Source of the DNA: Alphaproteobacteria bacterium
Lineage (GTDB): Bacteria > Pseudomonadota > Alphaproteobacteria > Rhizobiales > Rhizobiaceae
Assembly (NCBI GenBank): GCA_024742485.1
Contig: JANSYK010000001.1
Coordinates: 1,054,001-1,118,000, forward strand
Direction: 5' to 3'
DNA: 64,000 nucleotides
In this document: positions 8,529-17,899 of the stretch, one piece after another
Layout: each line of letters begins with the position of its first letter
Position numbering within the stretch: position 1 is the first letter of the stretch
The notes under the pieces: model-generated
What the model saw: the letters and a program-made list of their open reading frames with translations, nothing else
What the model was told of the DNA's origin: nothing
Databases searched by the model: none
Translations under genes and position numbers: made by a program

Positions 8529-9743
8529 TCAGAAAAAGGCCTGAAGGCCGGTTTGCGCGCGCCCCAGGATCAGCGCATGAACGTCATGAGCTCCCTCATA
8601 GGTGTTGACCGTTTCCAGGTTGCACATGTGGCGCATCACCTGGAATTCCTCTGAAATTCCGTTGCCGCCGTGCATGTCGCGCGCCAGACGGGCAATATCC
8701 AGCGCTTTGCCGCAATTGTTCCGCTTGATCAGCGAGATCATTTCAGGAGCCGCATTGGCCTCGTCCATCAGCCGGCCGACTCGCAGGGCTCCCTGCATTC
8801 CGAGCGTGATTTCGGTTTGCATGTCCGCCAGTTTCTTCTGATAGAGCTGGGTCTGCGCCAGCGGCCGACCGAACTGTTTGCGGTCGAGGCCATATTGATG
8901 AGCCGCATGCCAACAGAATTCTGCTGCGCCCATAACGCCCCAGGCAATGCCGTAGCGGGCGCGATTGAGACAACCGAAAGGCCCCTTCAACCCTGACACG
9001 TTGGGCAGCAGCGCCGACTCGTCAACTTCGACATTGTCCATGACGATTTCGCCGGTCACCGAGGCACGAAGAGACAGCTTTCCGCCGATTTTCGGCGCCG
9101 ACAGGCCCTTGGTGCCCTTTTTCAGGACAAAGCCGCGAATTGCACCGTCATGGGCATCCGATTTTGCCCACACGACGAAAACATCGGCAATCGGTGCGTT
9201 GGAAATCCACATCTTGGTGCCGGTCAAGCGGTAACCGCCATCGGTCTTGACCGCGCGGGTTTTCATTCCACCCGGATCACTGCCGGCATCCGGTTCAGTG
9301 AGCCCGAAACAGCCGATCAGTTCACCGCTTGCCAGTCCCGGCAGATAGGCCTGACGCTGTTCCTCCGACCCGTAGGCATAAATCGGATACATCACCAGCG
9401 AAGACTGGACCGACATCATCGAACGATAGCCCGAATCGACCCGTTCGACCTCGCGCGCCACCAGGCCATAGGACACATAGCCTGCACCGGACCCGCCATA
9501 GGCCTCTGGCACGGTGATCCCAAGCAGACCCATCTCGCCCATTTCCCGGAAAATACCGGGATCGGTGACCTCGTCACGATAGGCATCGATGACGCGCGGC
9601 TGCAGTTTTTCCTGCGCATAGGCCCGCGTTGCATCGCGGATCATCCGCTCATCTTCTGACAATTGATCGTCGAAACGAAACGGATCCTCCCAGTCGAAAT
9701 TGGCGAGGGAAGGCATTTCCTTCGGTTTGAGATTGGCCAGCAT
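8529..9743 (-). CDS. gcdH: Glutaryl-CoA dehydrogenase
   Basis: 404 residues of the acyl-CoA dehydrogenase family with features of glutaryl-CoA dehydrogenase: [22 protein letters not shown] near the N-terminal third, [13 protein letters not shown] for FAD and substrate contact, and the catalytic glutamate in [19 protein letters not shown] (Glu383). It oxidises and decarboxylates glutaryl-CoA to crotonyl-CoA, passing electrons to ETF. The ATG at 9743 has AGGAG about 9 bases upstream. It is the first gene of the operon gcdH-E1-FabD-like-saccharopine-dehydrogenase family, and its promoter region includes the inverted repeat at 9819-9838. Confidence 0.92.
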   Translation of the reverse strand: MLANLKPKEMPSLANFDWEDPFRFDDQLSEDERMIRDATRAYAQEKLQPRVIDAYRDEVTDPGIFREMGEMGLLGITVPEAYGGSGAGYVSYGLVAREVERVDSGYRSMMSVQSSLVMYPIYAYGSEEQRQAYLPGLASGELIGCFGLTEPDAGSDPGGMKTRAVKTDGGYRLTGTKMWISNAPIADVFVVWAKSDAHDGAIRGFVLKKGTKGLSAPKIGGKLSLRASVTGEIVMDNVEVDESALLPNVSGLKGPFGCLNRARYGIAWGVMGAAEFCWHAAHQYGLDRKQFGRPLAQTQLYQKKLADMQTEITLGMQGALRVGRLMDEANAAPEMISLIKRNNCGKALDIARLARDMHGGNGISEEFQVMRHMCNLETVNTYEGAHDVHALILGRAQTGLQAFF

Positions 9744-9818
9744 CGTAGTCGTCTCCTCAGATATCCGCAGACAGACCCCATCGGGGTACTCCCTTGCTCC
9801 GTTCCATCTTTCTCACCG

Positions 9819-9838
9819 AACGGATAAATCAATCCGTT
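9819..9838. promoter_or_regulatory. Inverted repeat upstream of gcdH, candidate operator
   Basis: AACGGAT-N6-ATCCGTT, a perfect 7-bp inverted repeat about 76 bases before the gcdH start. No run of T follows on either strand, so it is more likely an operator than a terminator. The nearby GcvA-like LysR is one possible binder; this is inference. Confidence 0.35.
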
Positions 9839-9973
9839 GCCCGGCAACACCCCTCATACGTATCAAACCGGGCAATGGATGCGGATTCTTCATATCAATT
9901 CTTCATGACTCTCCTGAATTTCCGGGAATTTGCGAAATAAGATCCAATCCGTAAAGCCATTTTACCGAATTAC

Positions 9974-10005
9974 TTCATTCCTATCTGGAATGAACTTGGT
10001 TCATT
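9974..10005. promoter_or_regulatory. Overlapping palindromes upstream of the PAP2 gene
   Basis: TTCATTCC-N5-GGAATGAA (9974-9994) is a perfect 8-bp inverted repeat. Its right arm is also the left arm of AATGAAC-N3-GTTCATT (9989-10005), a perfect 7-bp repeat. Three alternating half-sites (TTCATT, AATGAA, TTCATT) therefore lie within 32 bases, about 90 bases before the PAP2 ATG. No T-run follows. This looks like a site for a cooperatively binding dimeric regulator; the regulator is unknown. Confidence 0.5.
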
Positions 10006-10092
10006 AGGCCCATACGAATGCATGGCAAAAACCGGCGGATTACACGATTTGTAAAGTGTTTTGGCGTTTGCTCTTCGCAACATGGAGACCAC

Positions 10093-11193
10093 ATGACCCT
10101 TTCCACCTATTCCATTGAGACGGTATCGCGCGGACGCATCCGATTGCGTCACGTCGTTGACTGGTTCTCCCGTGGATTGGTCACCCACCGCTCCCTTTAC
10201 ACAATCGCGCTCGCCACCTTCACCATGGCCTTGATCGTCGCGCCATTCAGCGGCAACTGGCCGGATTTCGACATATTGCGGATCTTCGGGTTTTACCTGG
10301 CCGTCGCCACCGGGATTGGAATTCTTGGTGGCTTGACCGTTAAGTTCTTTCATCTGGCACTCTTTGAGCGGCCCGCATCCCCCACGCGTGCAATGCTGCA
10401 CTGGCTGAAGACCCGCATTGTTCGTGAGGACAGGCTCGCCAACACCATTCACTCCTTCATACCCCTGCTGCTGTTCGTCTCCGGATTTTCCATTCTCAAG
10501 GGCGCCATCGGCCTTCTGCACCCATTCAGCTGGGATGTATTCTTCCGCAATCTGGATAGCGCACTCAGCGGTGGCATCCTGCCCCATGAGTGGCTGCACG
10601 CCATAATCGATAGTCCACTTGCGGTCTCGATCGTCAATTTCAACTACAATCTGTGGTACTTCATCATTCTCGGCACCTATTTTGCCGTTGGCATGGCAGC
10701 CCGAAACTCTGCGGATCGGATGCGGTTTCTCAATGCGTTCATGCTCCTGTGGCTGATTGCCGGCGTATTTGTTGCCTTTGTCTTTTCCTCGGCCGGCCCC
10801 GTCTATTTTCAGCGCCTCGGCCTCGGATCGGACTACGAACCTCTGATGACGGCGCTTTATGCCGCCGCCGAACACCACCAGATCTGGGCCCTGTCAACTC
10901 AAGAGACACTGTGGGAAGGTTTCATCGGCGAGCGCAGGGGCTCGGCGGGAATCTCGGCTTTTCCATCGTTGCATGTGGCAACATCGGTTCTGGTCGCGAT
11001 TTACGCCACCCATTGCAGGTCGAAACTGGCCATTCCGGCCTGGATATTCGCTGCCGGCATTCTTTTGGGGTCGGTCGTGCTGGCGTGGCACTATGCGGTC
11101 GATGGTTATGCGGGCGCTGTGCTCGCAATCCTGATCTGGAAACTTTCGGGCTGGAAACGACTCGACCCGGACCGACAGCAGACCATTGAGTGA
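10093..11193 (+). CDS. PAP2-superfamily integral membrane phosphatase/phosphotransferase
   Basis: 366 residues with about seven hydrophobic segments (for example TIALATFTMALIVAPF, IFGFYLAVATGIGILGGL, LLLFVSGFSI, FLNAFMLLWLIAGVFVAFVFS). The C-terminal active site has SAFPSLHVATS and WHYAVDGYAG, the two histidine motifs of PAP2 enzymes, arranged as in the inositol phosphorylceramide synthase-like group. It probably acts on a lipid phosphate or transfers a phospho-headgroup at the outer face of the inner membrane. The ATG at 10093 has GGAG 6 bases upstream; the longer frame is not membrane-like. It stands alone between two unrelated operons; the substrate is unknown. Confidence 0.8.
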   Translation: MTLSTYSIETVSRGRIRLRHVVDWFSRGLVTHRSLYTIALATFTMALIVAPFSGNWPDFDILRIFGFYLAVATGIGILGGLTVKFFHLALFERPASPTRAMLHWLKTRIVREDRLANTIHSFIPLLLFVSGFSILKGAIGLLHPFSWDVFFRNLDSALSGGILPHEWLHAIIDSPLAVSIVNFNYNLWYFIILGTYFAVGMAARNSADRMRFLNAFMLLWLIAGVFVAFVFSSAGPVYFQRLGLGSDYEPLMTALYAAAEHHQIWALSTQETLWEGFIGERRGSAGISAFPSLHVATSVLVAIYATHCRSKLAIPAWIFAAGILLGSVVLAWHYAVDGYAGAVLAILIWKLSGWKRLDPDRQQTIE

Positions 11194-11194
11194 C

Positions 11195-11286
11195 GAGAAC
11201 CACGGTCTTTCAAAGGCCAATGAGCGGCGTCAGTCGTTGATCCGGTTGATCCATGCAGGCGTCACAGAACCCGTCAAAACCTGAAC
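11195..11286 (+). repeat. Dispersed intergenic repeat, copy A (partial match)
   Basis: The last 20 bases (11267-11286, GAACCCGTCAAAACCTGAAC) are identical to 59828-59847, and GTTGATCCA lies about 20 bases before in both. The left half matches the other copies only weakly. It sits between the convergent ends of the PAP2 gene and the D-amino-acid transaminase gene. See the copies at 38919-39011 and 59756-59847. Confidence 0.55.
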
Positions 11287-11290
11287 TGGC

Positions 11291-12145
11291 TTAAATTGCC
11301 GATTTGCGCATCTCCGCAATATAGACCTCACGCAATTGACGGGCGACCGAACCAACGCTCCCGTCACCGATTGGCTTGCCATCAATTTGTACGACCGGAC
11401 TGACGAAACCCGATGCCGAGGTTGAAAACGCCTCCCGCGCGCCTTGCGCCTCTTCGATCGTGAATGGACGTTCCTCGACTTTCATTTGCAGATTGCGGGC
11501 GCATTCCAGCACGGCACGGCGGGTGATGCCATGCAAAATCAGATTGGAAAGATCCCGCGTCACGATGGTCCCGTCCCGTGTCACGATATAGGCATTGTTC
11601 GAGGAGCCCTCGGTCACCAGCCCGTCGCGCACAAGCCAGGCGTCGTCTGCGCCTTTGGACCGCGCCTCCATTTTGGCAAGCGACGGATAGAGAAGTTGCA
11701 CGGTCTTGATATCGCAGCGCGACCAGCGTTTATCGTCGACTGAAACGACTTTCGCACCACGTTGCGCCAGCGGGTTGTCGATCACCGAATAGGCCTGCGT
11801 GAAAAGCACCGTGGTCACCGGTGTGTCTTCCGGCGGGAACACGAAATCGCGATCGGCCGCACCACGTGTCACCTGAAGATAGATGATCCCCTCATCCAGA
11901 TCGTTGGCGGCTATGAGTTGGCGATGAATGTCCAGCAATTGCTCGTCAGTGAGATCCAGAACGATATTCAATTCGCCAAGGGAACGGCGCAGTCGCGCGC
12001 GGTGGCCGAAAAAATCCACAAGCTTGCGATCCAGAACGGTCGTGACTTCATAGACGCCATCCGCAAAGAGAAAACCGCGGTCGAAGATGGACACTTTCGC
12101 CTCGTCCTCCGGAACGAATTCACCATTGACATAAACTGTGCGCAT
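11291..12145 (-). CDS. dat: D-amino-acid transaminase (class IV aminotransferase)
   Basis: 284 residues, the usual length. Fold type IV PLP enzyme: FDRGFLFADGVYEVTTV near residue 21, the Schiff-base lysine Lys147 in CDIKTVQLL, and the PLP phosphate-binding TEGSSNNAYIV. It moves the amino group between D-amino acids (D-alanine, D-glutamate) and 2-oxoacids in the cytoplasm. A branched-chain L-transaminase is the main alternative, but the length, the RGAADRDFVFP stretch and the neighbours dgcA and dgcN favour D-amino acids. It is the third gene of that operon, starting 3 bases after the dgcA stop. Confidence 0.88.
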   Translation of the reverse strand: MRTVYVNGEFVPEDEAKVSIFDRGFLFADGVYEVTTVLDRKLVDFFGHRARLRRSLGELNIVLDLTDEQLLDIHRQLIAANDLDEGIIYLQVTRGAADRDFVFPPEDTPVTTVLFTQAYSVIDNPLAQRGAKVVSVDDKRWSRCDIKTVQLLYPSLAKMEARSKGADDAWLVRDGLVTEGSSNNAYIVTRDGTIVTRDLSNLILHGITRRAVLECARNLQMKVEERPFTIEEAQGAREAFSTSASGFVSPVVQIDGKPIGDGSVGSVARQLREVYIAEMRKSAI

Positions 12146-12148
12146 GTA

Positions 12149-13135
12149 TCAGCCCCAGAGTTCTGGATTGGAAGGATGGACGCCGGCGGCATCATAGAGC
12201 AGTGGATCCGGTCGGTCACTGGCAAGCAGCAGCGGGCCGTCGAGATCGACAAACCGTGCGCCTTGAGCCAAAAGCAGCGCCGGTGCCATGGCAAGCGATG
12301 AAGCGACCATGCAACCGATCATGATGTCAAAGCCCAACGCCGTGGCATCGCGCTTCAGCGCCAACGCCTCGGTCAGACCGCCTGTCTTGTCCAGCTTGAT
12401 ATTGATCATGTCATATTTGCCCTGAAGCTGCGCCAGGGAGGCACGGTCGTGACAACTCTCGTCTGCACAGACAGGCAAAGGCCGTTCCAGGCCGGACAGG
12501 CCATCATCCTCGCCCGCTGGCAAAGGCTGCTCGACCATCTTCACGCCGAGCCGCACGAGCTCGGGAGCGAGCGCCTGGTAGGTTCCGACCGTCCAGCCCT
12601 CGTTCGCATCGACGATAATGGCCGCATCAGGCGCGCCCCGCCGTACAGCTTCAAGCCGGGTCAGGTCTCCCTCGCCACCAAGCTTGATTTTCAGTAATGG
12701 CCAGTCAGCATGGGCCCGGGCCTTCTCCTGCATGGCTTCGGGAGTGTCCAGTGAGAGCGTATACGCGGTTTGAACCGGCTGTGGCTCCGCTAATCCGGCA
12801 AGCTGGTAGGCACGCTGGCCTGCCCGCTTCGCCTGCAGGTCCCACAGCGCGCAATCCACTGCATTTCTGGCTGCGCCTGCGGGCAAGTGTTGCAGCAGGC
12901 GGTCACGATCGAGATCAAGCACATCCCGAAGCGACACGATGGTTTCGATCACCCCTTCGACGCTCTCACCATACCGGGCATAGGGCACACATTCTCCCCG
13001 GCCAGTGTCCACACCGTCGCTGACCGAAACGGAAACGACTCTTGCCTCGGTCCGGGAACCGCGTGAAATGGTGAAAACCTCAGCCAGCGGAAACACGGTC
13101 TCCTCGGCGTGGAGGGTCAGCCGGTCGCCGGTCAT
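12149..13135 (-). CDS. dgcA: Enolase-superfamily epimerase, N-acetyl-D-glutamate racemase DgcA type
   Basis: 328 residues of the muconate-lactonising subgroup. The catalytic KxK is Lys149-Ile-Lys151, metal ligands are Asp176 (VDANEG), Glu202 (VEQP) and Asp225 (ADES), and the opposite acid/base lysine is Lys247 (NIKLDKTGG). Such proteins were called L-Ala-D/L-Glu epimerases. When paired with DgcN the established role is racemising N-acetyl-D-glutamate to the L form. Here it overlaps dgcN by ATGA, so the DgcN-DgcA reading is favoured. Dipeptide epimerase activity in murein recycling remains possible. Confidence 0.82.
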   Translation of the reverse strand: MTGDRLTLHAEETVFPLAEVFTISRGSRTEARVVSVSVSDGVDTGRGECVPYARYGESVEGVIETIVSLRDVLDLDRDRLLQHLPAGAARNAVDCALWDLQAKRAGQRAYQLAGLAEPQPVQTAYTLSLDTPEAMQEKARAHADWPLLKIKLGGEGDLTRLEAVRRGAPDAAIIVDANEGWTVGTYQALAPELVRLGVKMVEQPLPAGEDDGLSGLERPLPVCADESCHDRASLAQLQGKYDMINIKLDKTGGLTEALALKRDATALGFDIMIGCMVASSLAMAPALLLAQGARFVDLDGPLLLASDRPDPLLYDAAGVHPSNPELWG

Positions 13136-14139
13136 GACAACGCGTCGACCAAACGCGCTGCACCGTGGCGAAACGGATCGACTGTCGGCAGGCCGAGCCG
13201 ATCCTCAATGCCGGCTGCATAATCCAGCGCTTCCTGCTCATCCATGGCCGATGTGTTGAGTGCCACGCCGGTTACGGTGCAATCCGGATTGACGACACGG
13301 GCCAGAACAAGTGCCGTGTCGCGCAGGCGCTCGAAACTTTGTGCCTGATAATCCGGCAGACCGCGCATATGGGACCGGTTGGGCTCATCGCACATGATCA
13401 TCGCGTCGGGCTGACCGCCATGGATCAGCGCCAGAGAGACGCCCGAGTAGGATGGATGGAAGATACTGCCCTGCCCCTCGATGATGTCCCAGTGATCGGC
13501 CTCGTTTTCCGGTGTAAGATGTTCGATCGAACCGGCCATGAAATCGGCAACCACCGCGTCCAGCGGAACACCACTTCCGGTAATCAAGATACCGGTCTGA
13601 CCGGTCGCGCGGAACGACGCCTTCATGCCCCGTTGGCGCATTTCCCTTTCAAGACAAAGCGCCGTGTACATCTTTCCGACCGAACAATCGGTCCCGATCA
13701 GCAGGCAGCGTTTGCCGCCACGTTTCTTTCCATTGGCGATTGGATAGGATTCGACCGGCACACGAACATCATGCAGCGTGCGACCATAACGCTGCGCATC
13801 GCCGACGAGAACAAGATCATCTGAAAGAAGCGTATGAAGACCGGAAGCTATGTCCAGTCCTGCCGCCAGGGCATCGGAGAGCACGGCCTTCCAATGATCC
13901 GGAATGAAGCCACCCCGGTTGGCAATGCCGATCACAAGGGTCTTGGCGCCGCGGGAAACAGCGTGCTCAATGCTCAGATCGGCTAGTCCCATATCCGCAT
14001 TGCAGCCAGGTAGACGCAGCTGCCCGACCGCAAGTTCAGGTCGCCAATCCTTGATTCCCTGTGCAACCTTGGCCGCCAGCCGGTCCGGCGCATCGCCCAG
14101 GAACAGAAGATAGGGTGTATGTATCACTCGCAACTCCAT
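13132..14139 (-). CDS. dgcN: DUF1611 P-loop protein, D-glutamate N-acetyltransferase DgcN type
   Basis: 335 residues. An N-terminal DUF1611 domain is followed by a P-loop-like GTDCSVGKMYTA (residues 149-160), EGQGSIFHPSYSGVSLALIHG and CDEPNR. DgcN proteins acetylate D-glutamate so that DgcA can racemise it; the acetyl-L-glutamate then enters normal metabolism. It is the first gene of the operon dgcN-dgcA-dat. The name rests on family resemblance plus the conserved partner. The 103 bases between it and xylA show no clear terminator. Confidence 0.82.
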   Translation of the reverse strand: MELRVIHTPYLLFLGDAPDRLAAKVAQGIKDWRPELAVGQLRLPGCNADMGLADLSIEHAVSRGAKTLVIGIANRGGFIPDHWKAVLSDALAAGLDIASGLHTLLSDDLVLVGDAQRYGRTLHDVRVPVESYPIANGKKRGGKRCLLIGTDCSVGKMYTALCLEREMRQRGMKASFRATGQTGILITGSGVPLDAVVADFMAGSIEHLTPENEADHWDIIEGQGSIFHPSYSGVSLALIHGGQPDAMIMCDEPNRSHMRGLPDYQAQSFERLRDTALVLARVVNPDCTVTGVALNTSAMDEQEALDYAAGIEDRLGLPTVDPFRHGAARLVDALS

Positions 14140-14242
14140 AACCCGAAGTAACCCCTGTCGGATTTATGGCGTGTGCGTTGCACGAATGCCAGAACCAATT
14201 TAGCCCAATCCGCGAGGCAAGGCCCCGGTGTTGCGGCCGGAT

Positions 14243-15553
14243 TCAGACAAACCGATTGACAATGTTCTCCAGATATTCCTGACGCCCGGACCTCGGCTTC
14301 GGATTGACATCGGCAGCCTCGACATATCCTGCAATGTCCTCGAGGCGATAGCCGCCATTGAGCATCTTCTGTGCTTCTTCGCCCTGCCAGCCTGCATAGC
14401 GCTCCTGGACGAAGGACGGCAATGCGCCATCTTCAATCATCGCCGCTGCTGCCTTCAAACCCCGCGCGCAGCAATCCATGCCGCCGATATGAGCAATCAG
14501 AAGATCATCGGGCTCGATCGACTGACGCCGCAGCTTGGCATCAAAATTCGTGCCGCCGGTTGCAAATCCGCCACCCTGCAGAACGTGATAGTAGGCCAGA
14601 GCCATCTCCGGAACATTGTTGGGGAACTGATCGGTGTCCCAGCCAGATTGATAATCATTGCGGTTCATGTCGATCGACCCGAAGATACCGAGGGCATTGG
14701 CCAAGGCCAGTTCGTGCTCGAAGGAGTGTCCCGCCAGTATTGCGTGCCCCTGTTCGATATTCACCTTGACCTCGTTTTCCAGGCCATAGCGTTTCAGGAA
14801 GCCGTAAACCGTCGCGACGTCGAAATCGTACTGGTGCTTCGTGGGTTCCTGCGGCTTCGGCTCAATGAGGATCGTGCCGCCAAAACCGATCTTGTGCTTG
14901 TACTCGACAACCAGATTGAGGAAACGGCCAAGCTGGTCGAGTTCGCGCGCCATATCGGTGTTGAGGAGCGTCTCATACCCTTCGCGCCCACCCCACAGCA
15001 CATAATTCTCACCACCGAGCCGATGGGTTGCGTCGATGCATGTTTTGACCGTCGCAGCCGCAAAGGCAAAGACATCCGGATCAGGATTGGTGGCGCCACC
15101 CGCCATGTAGCGCGCATTGGAAAACAGATTGGCCGTTCCCCACAGAAGCTTCACACCGGTTTCGGCCTGCTTGGTTTCGAACAGGTCGACGATCTCATTG
15201 AGGTTCCTTGTGTTCTCGGCGAAGTTCGATCCTTCCGGACGGACATCGGCATCATGAAAACAGTAATAGGGAACGCCGAGTGCGCTGAACATCTCGAAGG
15301 CCACGTCAGCCTTGAGTTTCGCCTTGTCCATCGTGTCCCCGAACCAGGGGCGATCGAATGTCTGGCCGCCAAACGGATCAAGACCTGGCCAGACAAAATT
15401 GTGCCAGTAACATACGGCAAACCGCAAATGGTCTTCCATGCGCTTGCCAAGCACCACTTCGTCGGGTTGATAGTAGCGGAAGGCGAGTGGATTGGTGCTG
15501 TCCGCACCCTCATAGGCGATCCGGTCGATATCTCCAAAAAATCCCGTGCTCAT
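14243..15553 (-). CDS. xylA: Xylose isomerase
   Basis: 436 residues, normal for class II xylose isomerases. The ring-opening pair is in [13 protein letters not shown] (His100, Asp103), metal-site residues are in [18 protein letters not shown] and [17 protein letters not shown], and [14 protein letters not shown]-like sequence ([13 protein letters not shown]) is at the C-terminal side. It converts D-xylose to D-xylulose in the cytoplasm. The ATG at 15553 overlaps the xylB stop by one base (TGATG), which is why I prefer it to the TTG one codon earlier. Last gene of the xyl operon. Confidence 0.96.
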   Translation of the reverse strand: MSTGFFGDIDRIAYEGADSTNPLAFRYYQPDEVVLGKRMEDHLRFAVCYWHNFVWPGLDPFGGQTFDRPWFGDTMDKAKLKADVAFEMFSALGVPYYCFHDADVRPEGSNFAENTRNLNEIVDLFETKQAETGVKLLWGTANLFSNARYMAGGATNPDPDVFAFAAATVKTCIDATHRLGGENYVLWGGREGYETLLNTDMARELDQLGRFLNLVVEYKHKIGFGGTILIEPKPQEPTKHQYDFDVATVYGFLKRYGLENEVKVNIEQGHAILAGHSFEHELALANALGIFGSIDMNRNDYQSGWDTDQFPNNVPEMALAYYHVLQGGGFATGGTNFDAKLRRQSIEPDDLLIAHIGGMDCCARGLKAAAAMIEDGALPSFVQERYAGWQGEEAQKMLNGGYRLEDIAGYVEAADVNPKPRSGRQEYLENIVNRFV

Positions 15554-17001
15554 CAATGTATACTCCGTATCGCTGGATAGGTTTTCCGATAAATCTGATA
15601 GGCATCGTCGAATGCAGCTCGAAGCCCGGCTTCAGGCTCGATGATACGGTCCGCCGCGGGGGCCGTGCACAGGGACAGCGCGCTATCGTCCAGTGTCGCC
15701 AGCATGCCGAGCCGCGCGGCGCCGAAGGCGGCTCCCACATCCCCGGCATCGGAGACCACGACAGGCACATCAAGCGCCGTCGCGATCGTGCAAAGCCAGT
15801 AGGACGACCGTGAACCGCCGCCAGCTGCCAACAGCTGATCCACGGTTGTACCGGCGGCTCCAAGCGCTTCCAGACTGTCCCGGAACGCAAAGGCCACCCC
15901 CTGCAGGATGGAGGCCGTAACGGTTGCGCGATCGCTTTGGTGTGAAATTCCGGTCAGGGCACCACGAATCTGCGCATCATTGTGGGGCGTCCGCTCACCC
16001 GAAAGATAGGGCAGGAAAACCGGACCGGGCGCCCGCAGTGTTTCGCCTAGCTCGTTCGTCAGCGACTCGGCCGTTTGCCCGGTGATGCCGGCAAACCAGT
16101 TCAGCGTGTCCGTCGCGGAGAGGATCACGCCCATCTGATGCCACAGATCCGGCGCTGCATGGCAAAAAGCGTGAACGGCACTCTCGGGATTGGGCCTGTA
16201 GGCATGGTTTGCCGCAAAAATCACGCCGGATGTGCCAAGCGAAATGAAGGCCGCGCCATCCTCAATGGTACCCATGCCGATGGCCGTTGCGGCGTTGTCG
16301 CCAGCACCGCCGGCAACCACGACGTCACCGGAAATGCCCCATTCGGCAGCCAGCTCCCGCCGTAGCGACCCACTGGTCCGCGATCCCTCGACCAGCGTCG
16401 GCATCTGTCCGATCTCCATTCCCGATGCCGATAGCAATGGTTCGGACCACTGTCTTCTGCCGACATCAAGCCAACTTGTTCCCGAAGCATCAGACATTTC
16501 CGAAACATGTTCACCGGTCATCCAAAGCCTCAGATAGTCCTTCGGCAGAAGAACCTTGGCCACCCTGGAGAAAATCTCCGGTTCGTTGTTCTTGACCCAA
16601 AGCAGTTTCGGCGCCGTGAAGCCAGGGAACACGATGTTTCCGGAAAGCGAGCGAAACAGCGGATTGGCATCCAGTTCGGCGGCTTCAGCATGGCTCCGCG
16701 TATCATTCCACAGGATACAGGGGCGCAGGACGGTGTCAGCGTTGTCGATCAGTGTGGCGCCGTGCATGTGGCCGGAAAAGCCGATCCCCTTGATGGCGGC
16801 CAGGAGCGCCGGATCGCTTCTCTTGAGTTGAGCGATCGAATCCTGCGTGGCACTGATCCAATCCGCCGGATCCTGCTCTGACCAGCCGGCGGCCGGCCGC
16901 GACACGTCCAGAGGTGACGAAGCCGATGCGACAATGGACTGTTCGTCGTCCATCAACACCGCCTTGACGCTCGATGTGCCCAGATCTATTCCCAGATACA
17001 T
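15553..17001 (-). CDS. xylB: Xylulokinase
   Basis: 482 residues of the FGGY carbohydrate kinase family. It starts [18 protein letters not shown] (ATP phosphate loop), has [13 protein letters not shown] (substrate loop typical of xylulokinase), and [20 protein letters not shown] near the C-terminus. It phosphorylates D-xylulose to xylulose 5-phosphate. The ATG at 17001 has GGGAGG about 5 bases upstream, which excludes a 30-residue extension. It lies between the transporter genes and xylA. Confidence 0.95.
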   Translation of the reverse strand: MYLGIDLGTSSVKAVLMDDEQSIVASASSPLDVSRPAAGWSEQDPADWISATQDSIAQLKRSDPALLAAIKGIGFSGHMHGATLIDNADTVLRPCILWNDTRSHAEAAELDANPLFRSLSGNIVFPGFTAPKLLWVKNNEPEIFSRVAKVLLPKDYLRLWMTGEHVSEMSDASGTSWLDVGRRQWSEPLLSASGMEIGQMPTLVEGSRTSGSLRRELAAEWGISGDVVVAGGAGDNAATAIGMGTIEDGAAFISLGTSGVIFAANHAYRPNPESAVHAFCHAAPDLWHQMGVILSATDTLNWFAGITGQTAESLTNELGETLRAPGPVFLPYLSGERTPHNDAQIRGALTGISHQSDRATVTASILQGVAFAFRDSLEALGAAGTTVDQLLAAGGGSRSSYWLCTIATALDVPVVVSDAGDVGAAFGAARLGMLATLDDSALSLCTAPAADRIIEPEAGLRAAFDDAYQIYRKTYPAIRSIH

Positions 17002-17100
17002 AACACCTCCCCAGCAAGTCCCATGAATTGGCACCCGCCACTTTCTGACATTGTTGTGCCGTGCCTCCGCCGCTAATGCGGCAGGAGGCACACCGGTCCG

Positions 17101-17886
17101 TCAGTTCACGGCACCCGGTCCGGGTGTTGCGCCCGGTGGACATTTACCGAGAATGATCATGCCCAGAACTTCGTCTTCATCGACATCGCTCGTCTTGGCA
17201 TGGCCGACGACCTGACCGTTCTTCATCACCGCCACGCGATCCGCCAGCGAAAACACGTCATGAATATCGTGGCTGATCAGGAAGATGCCGATGCCATCGG
17301 CCTTCAACTGCAAGATGAGCTCCGCAACCTGGGCGGTCTCCTCCGGGCCAAGTGCGGCTGTTGGCTCGTCCATGATCAGGATTCGCGCGTTGAACAGGAT
17401 GGCCCTGGCAATGGCAACGGATTGCCGTTGACCACCGGACAGTGCCTTGACAGGCTCCTTGAAGCGCTGAAAACGCGGGTTCAACCGCCCCATGACTTCC
17501 CGGGCACTGGCCTCCATCGCCACGTCGTCAAGCGTGCCCCAGGAGGTCATCAACTCGCGTCCAAGGTACAGATTGGCAGCGGTATCGACATTATCGGCCA
17601 GCGCCAGGGTCTGGTAGATCGTTTCGATACCGTACCCCTTGGCGTCGCGCGGATTGTCGATCGTCGCCAGCTTACCATCGACATGAATCTCGCCATTGTC
17701 GCGCTGATAGGCCCCGGACAGGATCTTGATGAGTGTCGATTTTCCGGCGCCATTGTGGCCCAGCAACGCCACCACTTCACCGGGGAACAGATCCACCGAC
17801 GCGTCATCGACGGCGTGAATGCCTCCGAAGGAAATGGAGATGTTCTTCATGTCTACGAGGGGCTGTGTGTCAACTTGTGTGTTCAT
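17101..17886 (-). CDS. xylG: Xylose ABC transporter ATPase, single-domain form
   Basis: 261 residues: Walker [10 protein letters not shown] (43-51), signature LSGGQRQS, Walker [13 protein letters not shown]. The [27 protein letters not shown] stretch is typical of CUT2 sugar ATPases. The enteric XylG has two fused ATPase domains (~500 residues); this one has a single domain and would act as a homodimer, as in several alphaproteobacterial CUT2 systems. It powers XylH. An ATG at 17886 with a GGGGG ribosome site is used. Its C-terminal tail is proline/glycine-rich ([10 protein letters not shown]). Confidence 0.9.
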   Translation of the reverse strand: MNTQVDTQPLVDMKNISISFGGIHAVDDASVDLFPGEVVALLGHNGAGKSTLIKILSGAYQRDNGEIHVDGKLATIDNPRDAKGYGIETIYQTLALADNVDTAANLYLGRELMTSWGTLDDVAMEASAREVMGRLNPRFQRFKEPVKALSGGQRQSVAIARAILFNARILIMDEPTAALGPEETAQVAELILQLKADGIGIFLISHDIHDVFSLADRVAVMKNGQVVGHAKTSDVDEDEVLGMIILGKCPPGATPGPGAVN

Positions 17887-17899
17887 CGATCTATCCCCC

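Larger units (their letters stand above)
9744..10092. other. Divergent intergenic region between gcdH and the PAP2 gene
   Basis: 349 bases without a gene. It should hold the promoters of gcdH (leftwards) and the PAP2 gene (rightwards). The left part has one inverted repeat and the right part has three alternating half-sites (both listed separately). The rest is AT-rich near 9890-9970. I see no small ORF with a convincing ribosome site. Confidence 0.6.

Noticed and set aside
14228-15580. Plus-strand 450-codon frame opposite xylA
   Set aside because: xylA on the minus strand has all catalytic motifs; the opposite frame has no recognisable domain and arises from biased third positions.
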